The translations under genes were made by a program, and so were the position numbers. A stretch of DNA of 64,000 nucleotides from Coriobacteriaceae bacterium (GTDB lineage: Bacteria; Actinomycetota; Coriobacteriia; Coriobacteriales; Coriobacteriaceae). The stretch lies in assembly GCA_902364975.1 (NCBI GenBank), contig CABJFQ010000002.1, forward strand, positions 124,001-188,000. Direction: 5' to 3'. The notes beneath the pieces are model-generated. The model was not told the DNA's origin, did no database searches, and saw only the letters and a program-made list of their open reading frames with translations. Shown piece after piece: positions 1 to 7,272 of the stretch; the first letter of the stretch is position 1, and each line of letters opens with the position of its first letter.

Positions 1-248
1 GTAGCACGTGAGGCATCGGTGGGCGTACCGTCGTCGAGCTGCCAGACGCTGGCACCGTTGGCGCAGACCGCGTAGTGTACGGCGGGGTGGGCGAGGATGG
101 GCTCAAAGATGCCCGACAGCGGGCGCCCCGTGCAGGGCACAAACTCAACACCGCGGCGCGCAAGCTCGTCGAGCATCGTCCAGGTGGCGTCGCTCATCTG
201 CTTATCGCTCGTCAGCAGCGTTCCATCCATATCGGAAAACACAATCAT
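1..248 (-). CDS. HAD-superfamily hydrolase, Cof type (N-terminal part, cut by window edge)
   Basis: The first 82 codons are present; the C-terminus lies beyond the left edge. The protein opens with MIVFSDMDGTLLTSDK, the DxDGT motif I of HAD phosphatases, where the first Asp forms the phospho-aspartyl intermediate. It continues with a CTGRPLSGI stretch typical of Cof-type sugar-phosphate or nucleotide phosphatases (motif II region). The ATG at 246-248 is placed directly before the conserved beta-strand, as is usual in the family. It is the last visible gene of a minus-strand run (ACT protein, citrate synthase, this gene) but is separated from citrate synthase by a terminator. The substrate cannot be told from the N-terminus. 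Confidence 0.85.
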   Translation of the reverse strand, partial: MIVFSDMDGTLLTSDKQMSDATWTMLDELARRGVEFVPCTGRPLSGIFEPILAHPAVHYAVCANGASVWQLDDGTPTDASRA

Positions 249-273
249 TCGATGCAGCCCTTTCTACTGGCAT

Positions 274-309
274 AAAAAGCGTGGCCGAGGGCGGTGATGC
301 CCTGGCCAC
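274..309 (-). terminator. Intrinsic terminator after citrate synthase
   Basis: On the minus strand GTGGCC (309-304) pairs with GGCCAC (286-281), with an inner GGGC/GCCC pairing, and the stem is followed by a run of five T at 278-274. It lies about 27 bases past the citrate synthase stop and just before the HAD gene start. Confidence 0.75.
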
Positions 310-335
310 GCTCGGGTTCTATAACGGTCCGCGTC

Positions 336-1754
336 CTAGCGGTCGGCGAGCGGCTTGTACTCCAGCGGCTCGATCACCGGACGGTATGCCGGGCGGATGA
401 TGCGGTGCGCGCAGAAGAGCTCTTCCATGCGGTGCGCCGACCAGCCGGCCATGCGGGCGACGGCGAACAGCGGTGTAAAGAGCGTCTCGGGCACGCCGAG
501 CATCTTGTAGATAAAGCCCGTGTACAGGTCGATGTTGGCGCAGATGGGCTTGGTCATGCCGTGCTCGCGCATCACCTGCGGTGCCAGGCGCTCGATGCGC
601 TCGATGAGCGCGAACTCATCGCCCAGGTCCTTCTTGGCGGCAAGCGTGCGTGCGTAACGGCGGCACACCTCGGCACGCGGGTCGCTCAGCGTGTAGACGG
701 CGTGGCCCATACCGTAGATGAGACCCGTGCCGTCGAAGGCCTGCTTGTCGAGGATCTTGCCCAGGTAGGCTGCGACCTCGTCCTCGTTCTCCCAATTGGA
801 GACGTGCGCACGGATGTCCTCGTGCATGGACACGACCTTGGCGTTGGCGCCGCCGTGGCGCGGACCCTTGAGCGAGCCGATGGCCGCGGCATAGGCGGAA
901 TACGGGTCGGTGGCCGAGGAGGACAGCACGCGGCAGGCAAACGTGGAGTTGTTGCCGCCGCCGTGTTCGGCATGCAGCATGAGCATCACGTCGAGCAGCA
1001 TGGCTTCGTCGCGGGTGAATTCCATGCCGCCGCGCAACACCTGCAGGATGGTCTCGGCGGTGGAGAGGCCGGGTGTGGGGTGCGGTACATGAACCTCGGA
1101 GCCGCGGCGCTTGGCGACCGAGGCCATATGCGCGAAGGCGGCGATGCGGGGGAGACGGGCGAGCATGGAGATGGCCACGTCGATTTCGTGCTCGGGTGTA
1201 ATGGCGTCGGGCTCGGCGTCGAAGGCGTAGAGCAGCAGTACGGCGCGCTGAAGCACATTCATGATGCTCGACGACACCGTGGTCATAGGGAACTCTTTGA
1301 CGTACTCGTCGCTCAGATGTCTAAAGGCACCTAGGCGCTCGCAGAAGCCGTCGAGCTCTTCCTTGTTGGGTAGCGAACCCGTGATAAGCAGATAGGCGAC
1401 TTCTTCGTAGCCGTAGCGATTCTCGGCCTGGGCATTGTTGACCAGATCCTCGATGCTGTAGCCGCGAAGCGTGAGCTTGCCCTGATCGGGCACGACCTTT
1501 CCGTCGACCTTGTTGTAGCCGTGCACATCCGAGATACGAGTGAGGCCCGCGACCACGCCCGAGCCGTCGGCATTGCGCAGGCCGCGCTTGACATTGTGCT
1601 CGACAAACAGGCCCTCGTCATAAGGGTCGGTCGGCAGGCCGTGGTAGAGGTTTTCGCTCTCAGGCGAAATCTGGCGGCTTGCTTCGTAATCCAGAACCAG
1701 GCGGCTCAAGTGGTCATCGAAGCGGTAATAGATTTTCTTGGCGTCGTAGGCCAT
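336..1754 (-). CDS. gltA: Citrate synthase
   Basis: A 472-residue citrate synthase, which condenses oxaloacetate and acetyl-CoA to citrate. The family's active-site pieces are in order: HAEHGGGNNS (about 261-270), GPRHGG (297-302), GMGHAVY (348-354) with the second catalytic His, and NIDLYTGF (about 407-414) with the catalytic Asp. The length fits the longer citrate synthases of anaerobes. On the minus strand the start is preceded by GAGGAG at good distance. It lies 77 bases downstream of the ACT-domain gene on the same strand and is closed by a hairpin terminator. No other TCA gene is nearby, so in a fermentative organism it may feed glutamate synthesis; that role is inference. The synthase assignment is firm; 2-methylcitrate synthase is a remote alternative. 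Confidence 0.93.
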   Translation of the reverse strand: MAYDAKKIYYRFDDHLSRLVLDYEASRQISPESENLYHGLPTDPYDEGLFVEHNVKRGLRNADGSGVVAGLTRISDVHGYNKVDGKVVPDQGKLTLRGYSIEDLVNNAQAENRYGYEEVAYLLITGSLPNKEELDGFCERLGAFRHLSDEYVKEFPMTTVSSSIMNVLQRAVLLLYAFDAEPDAITPEHEIDVAISMLARLPRIAAFAHMASVAKRRGSEVHVPHPTPGLSTAETILQVLRGGMEFTRDEAMLLDVMLMLHAEHGGGNNSTFACRVLSSSATDPYSAYAAAIGSLKGPRHGGANAKVVSMHEDIRAHVSNWENEDEVAAYLGKILDKQAFDGTGLIYGMGHAVYTLSDPRAEVCRRYARTLAAKKDLGDEFALIERIERLAPQVMREHGMTKPICANIDLYTGFIYKMLGVPETLFTPLFAVARMAGWSAHRMEELFCAHRIIRPAYRPVIEPLEYKPLADR

Positions 1755-1831
1755 GCGCGCTCCTCTCCGGGCCGCATCGGGGTGACTTGCATGGGCATGC
1801 GCGCGTCAGGCTATCCCCAGCGGCTTGCTCG

Positions 1832-2119
1832 CTACAGGCGGTACATAAAGTTAAAGACGTCCTCGCGCTGGATGGACACGTTGACGCCCGAAAGCTCGCC
1901 GGCCTCGGCCAGCGCCTTCTGCAGCTCGGCGAAGTCGAGCTTGGACTCGGCGGTATCGGCCAGCATGGTCATGGTGAAGATGTCCTCGATAATGGACTGC
2001 GTGATGTCGCGGATGTCGACGTTGGCCTCGCCTAGGACACGGGTGACGCCGGCGACGATGCCGGGGCGGTTCTTGCCAAGGACGGTGATGACGATACGGG
2101 AGGACGAGATCTCGGCCAT
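1832..2119 (-). CDS. ACT domain protein (UPF0237-like)
   Basis: A 95-residue protein consisting almost wholly of one ACT domain. It begins AEISSSRIVITVLGKNRPGI, the beta1-loop-alpha1 of the ACT fold with the GxxRPGI ligand-binding loop, and ends VSIQREDVFNFMYRL, as in the small stand-alone UPF0237 (PhnA/Gcv-regulator-like) proteins. Such proteins bind amino acids or other small ligands and are thought to be regulatory; the ligand is unknown. It is upstream of citrate synthase on the same strand (77-base gap) and probably cotranscribed with it. An AAAGGG sequence precedes the ATG. Confidence 0.85.
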   Translation of the reverse strand: MAEISSSRIVITVLGKNRPGIVAGVTRVLGEANVDIRDITQSIIEDIFTMTMLADTAESKLDFAELQKALAEAGELSGVNVSIQREDVFNFMYRL

Positions 2120-2515
2120 GGGAAACCCTTTCGCGTGATTGCGGCGCGCGCGGGGCGCTCCGCTACGGTACAGTGTTCATCATTGTACCTGTCTGGCGCA
2201 AAAAAGGCGCGCTCGCTGCGGCGTTACATGCCTGCAACATGAGCGTAAGGGGGAAGGCCGCACGGGGAAGAGCCGTCTGGCGCGTGTCCGGCTCGTGTTG
2301 GGTTGATTTCCGATCTCAGCCGAACACATTGAGCGGACAGGCCGTTCCCGCAGTCAGCCGAACGCCTCCGAAGGCTGATTCCGAACTGGAAGCGGAGGGC
2401 ATCCCCGCCCTTCGGTAGGGGATACCGCTCCGCGGCGCATGCCGCGGGCGGCGCCCCTATCGGACCACCGTGACCTCAGTTGGGATGGGCCCAGCACTGC
2501 CGCGTACTCGGTGAG
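2120..2515. other. Non-coding stretch with hairpin, left edge of possible island
   Basis: I see no convincing gene in these 396 bases. The right-hand part has a strong hairpin: GCGGAG..ATCCCC (2392-2406) pairs imperfectly with GGGGATACCGCTCCGC (2418-2433). It is followed by a GC-rich GGCGC..GGCGCC palindrome (about 2434-2455). The stretch separates the core gene pair from an integrase remnant, so it may hold an attachment-site scar, but I could not identify a direct repeat that would prove one. Confidence 0.4.
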
Positions 2516-3241
2516 CTAGAGCCAACTGTTCGTCTTCACGTCGCGTATGGCGATATTTCGGTCGTCCGGCTCGGTGATGCCGTAGCCGAACGCCTGGAGC
2601 GTCTCGATGGACTCCTGGATCCTCTGTTGGAACATGGGACCCGGATCGACCCTCGGCCCGAGGTGCCCGCGCCAAAGGCACGGCGTGGCGCGCAGCATGT
2701 TATGGATTTTGGAGATGGGCTCGATGTCGGCGTAGACGTTGAGCGTCGCCATGGCGTCCTTGTGGCCGAGGATCGATTGGAGCGCCTTGATATCGCCGCC
2801 TTGGCGGATCCACTGCGTTGCGAACGTGTGGCGAAGGCCGTGGAACGTGATCAGCTCGTCGTTGGTGCCCATGAGGCCGTTGGTCTCCGAGAACGTCTTG
2901 AACGCCCTGCGGATATAGCTTGTCGTCGCGAAGGTCGCGCCCGGCTCCGACAGGATGTAGCAGTCCCTGATCTCGACCGCCCCGGTAAGGCCGCGCAAGC
3001 GCAGCTTTCCGCAGTCGATCTCGTGGGTCTCCTTCAGGAAGGGGAGTAGGCCGACCGGGTCGATGGGGATACCCCTGGCGTCACGGGTCTTGGTGTCCTT
3101 GATGAACGAACCCATTCCCTTCGCGTACGTCACCGAGTGTCTGATCGAGATCAGGCCCGTCTCGAAATCCACATCGCACCACCGAAGGCCGCAGACCTCG
3201 CCGATTCGCATCCCCGTGTGCAGGGCGAGTACGACCGCCCT
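2516..3241 (-). pseudogene. Tyrosine recombinase/phage-type integrase, C-terminal remnant
   Basis: The open frame holds only the catalytic domain of a tyrosine recombinase. It starts at RAVVLALHTGMRIGEVCGLR, which contains the first catalytic Arg, and continues through HGLRHTFATQW (HxxR box) to LGHKDAMATLNVYAD, with the final GH and the nucleophile Tyr. The SAM-like N-terminal DNA-binding domain and arm-binding domain (usually 150-200 residues) are absent. The stop codon of the neighbouring HTH gene (3242-3244) sits in the same frame immediately before it. The ATG at 3209-3211 would start inside the catalytic fold. This looks like a decayed integrase left by an integrated element. Residual activity is unlikely without the N-terminal domains. 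Confidence 0.8.
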
Positions 3242-3493
3242 CTAATCCTCGGCGGACCAATCGAGTCCGAACTCCTTTCGGGCATCCTCTTCGCTCATGA
3301 CTTCGAGAAGGTCTCCGGGTTGGCAACGAAGGGCGAGGCATAGCTGCTCGAGTGTGTTGAAGCGAATGCCGCGAATATGCCCTTTTTTAATACGGGACAG
3401 GTTCACGGGCGTGGTTCCAATCCTTTCGGCAAGTTCGTTCGAGGAAATCTTTCGCTCGGCCATGATCTTGTCGAGGCGAACAATTACGGGCAT
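3242..3493 (-). CDS. Cro/CI-type HTH regulator (YozG-like), partner of DUF2975 protein
   Basis: An 83-residue protein that is nearly all one XRE-type helix-turn-helix: ERKISSNELAERIGTTPVN, then NLSRIKKGHIRGIRFNTLEQLC and CQPGDLLEV. This layout matches the YozG-like regulators encoded after DUF2975 membrane proteins in many Firmicutes and Actinobacteria. The gene starts 9 bases after the stop of the DUF2975 gene, so the two form one operon. It probably represses its own operon; a perfect inverted repeat upstream of the pair (4053-4071) is a candidate operator. The C-terminus (EEDARKEFGLDWSAED) looks natural, not truncated, although an integrase remnant follows in the same frame. Confidence 0.85.
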   Translation of the reverse strand: MPVIVRLDKIMAERKISSNELAERIGTTPVNLSRIKKGHIRGIRFNTLEQLCLALRCQPGDLLEVMSEEDARKEFGLDWSAED

Positions 3494-3502
3494 GGCGTTT
3501 CC

Positions 3503-4015
3503 TTACGCAATCTCGTCGGAGTCGAGGTACAGCTCTCGGGCGTACAAGAAGAGCTGGGAAAGCATGAACAGGACGATGCCGAGAACCAGAGAGGTCCAAT
3601 CGAATGATGAAGCGATCTCTTGGGCGCCGACGGCCCCCTCGCCGCCAAACATCGAAACGGAGGTTTTGAGTGAGCCGGCGTAGAGGCTGGTGGCAGCTTG
3701 AACAACGAAGAGAATGCCGAGCACCTTCAAGCATGTCGCAGACCCTTTCTTGAAGGGGTCTCCGCTCTTGATCGTCCACACGAGAACGGCGCTGAGGATG
3801 GTCGTAGCGATACCGATGACGGCAGGGACCAATGTCGAGATCGCAAGGGCTGGATACGCGGGGGAGTCTGCAATTACAGGGTTGTCGAGCACTTCGATTG
3901 CTGGCTTTAAGGAGAACGCCACTTGTGCGATGGCGGTGGCGCAAAGGGTCGCAGAGGCTATCGCACATGCGATGCGGAAGGAATGAAGCCGGGGAGTGCG
4001 ATTGTCGGAACTCAT
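3503..4015 (-). CDS. DUF2975 family membrane protein
   Basis: A 170-residue integral membrane protein with four predicted hydrophobic segments (roughly residues 12-32, 53-82, 97-119 and 137-158), matching the DUF2975 family. The motif IKSGDPFKKGSATCLKVLGI between the second and third segments is typical of that family. The function of the family is unknown; pairing with a small HTH regulator is the rule and is seen here. A GGAGG lies 7 bases before the ATG on the minus strand. Its promoter region is unusually AT-rich for this window and contains an inverted repeat shared with the divergent ABC operon. Confidence 0.8.
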   Translation of the reverse strand: MSSDNRTPRLHSFRIACAIASATLCATAIAQVAFSLKPAIEVLDNPVIADSPAYPALAISTLVPAVIGIATTILSAVLVWTIKSGDPFKKGSATCLKVLGILFVVQAATSLYAGSLKTSVSMFGGEGAVGAQEIASSFDWTSLVLGIVLFMLSQLFLYARELYLDSDEIA

Positions 4016-4052
4016 AATAACCTCCGAAGAATTTAAAAAACTCAGGTTACTT

Positions 4053-4071
4053 TTTAACAGTTTATGTTAAA
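4053..4071. promoter_or_regulatory. Perfect inverted repeat, candidate operator between divergent operons
   Basis: TTTAACA, five bases (GTTTA), TGTTAAA form a perfect 7-bp dyad in an AT-rich patch. It lies 38 bases upstream of the DUF2975/HTH operon and about 80 bases upstream of the divergent ABC genes. Size and position suit a Cro/CI-type dimer site; the assignment to the HTH product of this operon is inference. Confidence 0.5.
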
Positions 4072-4150
4072 TTGACTTTGCCGGCAAGTAATAAGGGCCG
4101 AGCATTTTGTTCGGCCCCTCTGTTCCGACTGGATGAGGTTAAGGTTGGCG

Positions 4151-6373
4151 ATGAATATGCTCAAAATCTCGAAGGCGATCTTTAGGTCGCTTCTCTCCTC
4201 CAGGTCGCTCTGTGTTGTCGTTGTTGCGTTGATGGTTCTTTGTGCTCTGCCCGTCTTCAGGAGCGCGGCTGGCATCGACGGACGGGTCGAATACCTCGAG
4301 TCGGGAATAACCCGTGTTGAGCAGGAATTGTCAGCATCCTATGCGGATGCGCTTGTGAATGCGGGGGAGGACGGTGTCTATACCTCTTCATCAAGCATGC
4401 CCGCGCTTCTGTACCCTCTTGCCGCGGGACGTCTTATCTTGGCACCGCTCTCTCCCCTACTTCCGTTTCTGCAGATATCGGATGGAGAGTACACCTATTA
4501 TGACGGATCGAAGGAGTACTTGCTATGGGTCGCAACGGCCGTTGCCGTCTCGTTCCTTGCCGCGCGTCTTAACAAACGTGAAAAGCTCATCATCCAGGCA
4601 CCGATGGGCGAGCTGGGTAGACTTGTTGCATCGAGCGTATGGGCGAGTGTTTTTGCAATGCTTGCCGTCCTCGCCATCAATCTTCCAGGGATAATCGCCG
4701 CGCTTGTGAAGAATGGCCCGGGCTCGCCGTTCTATCCGATAGGCTACATTCAATATGCGACTCCGGTTATCAAACCGGCTTGGCTGGTGTTCGCGCAGAC
4801 GGCCATCTTGCAATTCTTGGTGGCAGCGTTCATCTCGCTTGTCGTTCACCTTGCCGTGAAGATTGCCAATAACCCTACGCTTGGAATCGTGTTCGTATGT
4901 GCCCTGATGGGGGTGACGATGGTTCCCGGGTATTACGGAAGATCCATCGCTTTACGTGAGTTCGCCCTGTTGAATCCCCTTACGTATGCGAACACTGAGT
5001 TGACCGTCGGCGCCTATAGCCCGTACCCGACAACGCAGATAGTGAATCTGCCTGGACTTTGCTTCGAGCGTGGCGCGATTGCCCTCGTATGCGCAATCGG
5101 GATCGAGGTGCTGGCAATTAGCCTGCTTTGCGTTGCTGGAAAGAGCGGCTGCGCGTGCCCGATATCCCCGATTTGTCTTGAGAGAGGTTCCTTCACTGCA
5201 TCGAGAACGGCAACTCGTTCGAGCGCTTGTGCCTCAGCCGTTGCATACGTAAGAACGATGGGGAAACTGCTCCTGCGTTCTCCTACCCTCGCCGTATGCG
5301 CGATTGCAATGTCGACGACGATGCTGGCCCCGGCTCTGGTCGAGATGTTTCCTGACGCTGATAACGTTTCCGCTGTTCGGTATAGGGATGGGGAGCTCCG
5401 TTCAATAGATCGGTATCTAGAGCAGAACGCTGCGAATATGGACGTCGAGGGCAAAGCGGCCCTGGAAGACATGCGGGATGCTCTTTCGGGTTTCGTGTAC
5501 GCGCCTATGCCTGCGGAGGGGTTTCGAAGCCTTGCGACGTACGAGCGCGCTCGAGGTGAGCTGGGCGCGGCAGATGCGACTCTCCTGCAATCGATCGGAA
5601 TCGAGCCGGAGACTCCTTCTCGTGCGGAGGCGCGCGCCCTTCTGCTTGAGTCGATCGCGAGCTTGCCGGACCCCAAGGTTTACGAGTTAAGTACGAAGAT
5701 GCCCCCATTAATCCTCCTTTCGTATCTCCAGGCAGCGCTTCCCTCCTTATTTTTGCTGTTGCCCGTGGTTGTCACATCGCTCGCGTGCACCCACCTGCAG
5801 TGTCGTTCCCTTCTGGTTCTCCAGATCCCCGCAACAGCGCATGTGCGTTTTCTGACGGCTGTTGCGCTGGCTCTCCTGCTTGGCTTGGTGCTGCTTTTGG
5901 TGTCGATGGTTCCCGCTGTCGTTGTGTCCGTGATTAAGAACGGTGCGGGTGGATCGGAGTATCCCGTCGCTCTCATTCGGGCGGGAGCTTCGACAACGTC
6001 CATGGTGGGGGAGGCGGTGTTGTGCAGTATTCCGTTGCTGGTCATGGCATACGGCGTGATTTCCGTCGTCGCTGCGTTGACAGCAGCGATTAGCCGCAAC
6101 CCCGTTGTCACCGGAATGGTTTGCGCGGTTCTCTTGGTGTTGGGTTCGTTGAGCGCTCATGTTGAAAGCGTGGGCATGGGCGTCGCGCTGCTGGCTCCAT
6201 TCGCCTCGTTTGATCCCGCTTCCCAGGTGGGGACGATTGGGTTCCTTGGGCGAGGGACGAACGCGATGCCTTTTGGAGAGGTCGTCGGCGCATCGGGCGC
6301 TCTGCTGGTGGTCTTGGGCGCCGTATCTCCGTTGATGGTGCGCCTGAGTGTTCCAAAGATCGAAAGGGGATGA
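4151..6373 (+). CDS. ABC-2-like permease with two tandem permease modules
   Basis: About 740 residues, hydrophobic throughout, with two halves of similar plan. Each half has a membrane anchor, an extracytoplasmic insert, then a cluster of membrane segments. A shared signature marks both halves: ALVKNGPGSPFYPIGYI near residue 185-200 and SVIKNGAGGSEYPVALI near 590-610, so the gene looks like an internal duplication. The related third copy is in the fused protein at 7273-9081. The start at 4151 is preferred because AAGG stands 6 bases upstream; an in-frame ATG at 4133 has no such site. An ATPase gene follows with its start 5 bases past this stop. The product is probably the membrane part of an ABC exporter; the substrate is unknown. 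Codon use appears less GC-biased than in secA or gltB. Confidence 0.75.
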   Translation: MNMLKISKAIFRSLLSSRSLCVVVVALMVLCALPVFRSAAGIDGRVEYLESGITRVEQELSASYADALVNAGEDGVYTSSSSMPALLYPLAAGRLILAPLSPLLPFLQISDGEYTYYDGSKEYLLWVATAVAVSFLAARLNKREKLIIQAPMGELGRLVASSVWASVFAMLAVLAINLPGIIAALVKNGPGSPFYPIGYIQYATPVIKPAWLVFAQTAILQFLVAAFISLVVHLAVKIANNPTLGIVFVCALMGVTMVPGYYGRSIALREFALLNPLTYANTELTVGAYSPYPTTQIVNLPGLCFERGAIALVCAIGIEVLAISLLCVAGKSGCACPISPICLERGSFTASRTATRSSACASAVAYVRTMGKLLLRSPTLAVCAIAMSTTMLAPALVEMFPDADNVSAVRYRDGELRSIDRYLEQNAANMDVEGKAALEDMRDALSGFVYAPMPAEGFRSLATYERARGELGAADATLLQSIGIEPETPSRAEARALLLESIASLPDPKVYELSTKMPPLILLSYLQAALPSLFLLLPVVVTSLACTHLQCRSLLVLQIPATAHVRFLTAVALALLLGLVLLLVSMVPAVVVSVIKNGAGGSEYPVALIRAGASTTSMVGEAVLCSIPLLVMAYGVISVVAALTAAISRNPVVTGMVCAVLLVLGSLSAHVESVGMGVALLAPFASFDPASQVGTIGFLGRGTNAMPFGEVVGASGALLVVLGAVSPLMVRLSVPKIERG

Positions 6374-6378
6374 TCTCG

Positions 6379-7119
6379 ATGATTGACCTTCAAACGCTGA
6401 CGATCTCTTATGGAAAGAAGGTGCTCGTAGATTCGGTGAACGCTGAGTTTGCCCCGGGTACGGTCTACGGTCTCGTCGCTCCGAACGGGCATGGAAAGAC
6501 GACGTTGCTGCGTGCGATGGCAGGTTTGCCGGGTCCTCGCGTGGACGGGAGCATCGTTCTGGATGAGGTGCAGGGTACGGGTGCGAGAGAGGTCCGTTCT
6601 ATGATCTTCTATGCACCTGGTGAGGGGACGCTGCTGTATCCCGGATTGCGTGCGGAAGATCACCTCAAGATGGTTTGCGATATGTGGCCGCATGCTCGCG
6701 ATATCGAAGAGATAGTGGAACAAACGCAGATAGGCGAGTTCGCGAAGATGAGGATCCGCACTCTGAGCCAGGGCATGAAGCAGCAGCTTACCCTGGCGAT
6801 TGCGTATGCGACGGGCGCGCGGTACCTTCTATTAGATGAGCCCATGAACGCGCTCGACCCCAGCAGGGTGGACTTGCATTCCGAGATTCTCAGGAAGCTG
6901 GCCGATTCTGGTACGTGCATCATCATGTCATCCCACATCTTGGATTCGGTCGATAGGCTGTGCGATGAGATTCTGTTTTTGAAGGATGGGAGGCTCATTA
7001 GAAGCATTCCGCAAGATGATGCTGCGCCGAAGTCTCCTGGATCCCATTTCGCAAAGCCTGCCGGACGCGCCGAGGGTGCGCTAAGCACGTATCGGCGACT
7101 CTACGAAAAGGGCGGGTAG
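6379..7119 (+). CDS. ABC transporter ATP-binding protein
   Basis: A 246-residue nucleotide-binding protein with Walker A PNGHGKTTLL, signature LSQGMKQQL, Walker B YLLLDEPMNALDP and an H-loop in SSHIL. It resembles ATPases of ABC-2 type exporters (CcmA-like), which usually energise drug, peptide or lipid export. The start at 6379 is chosen because AAAGGGG lies 9 bases upstream; ATG 6370 would put that site directly against the start codon. It is translationally close to the preceding two-module permease and surely belongs to the same transporter. Downstream, a 150-base gap with an AT-rich leader separates it from a second, fused ABC gene. Confidence 0.88.
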   Translation: MIDLQTLTISYGKKVLVDSVNAEFAPGTVYGLVAPNGHGKTTLLRAMAGLPGPRVDGSIVLDEVQGTGAREVRSMIFYAPGEGTLLYPGLRAEDHLKMVCDMWPHARDIEEIVEQTQIGEFAKMRIRTLSQGMKQQLTLAIAYATGARYLLLDEPMNALDPSRVDLHSEILRKLADSGTCIIMSSHILDSVDRLCDEILFLKDGRLIRSIPQDDAAPKSPGSHFAKPAGRAEGALSTYRRLYEKGG

Positions 7120-7272
7120 AAATGCAAGTTAAAAATCTATGTGGTCAATATAATACCGTTGAACCAGCGTATCGATACCGCTCAGCCATTCGCCTCGCCC
7201 CCGTCGCACGTATCTTCATCCGGTCTGTTACTTTTAATCTAACGATTCTTTGAGGAACGTAGGTGCTTCCAA

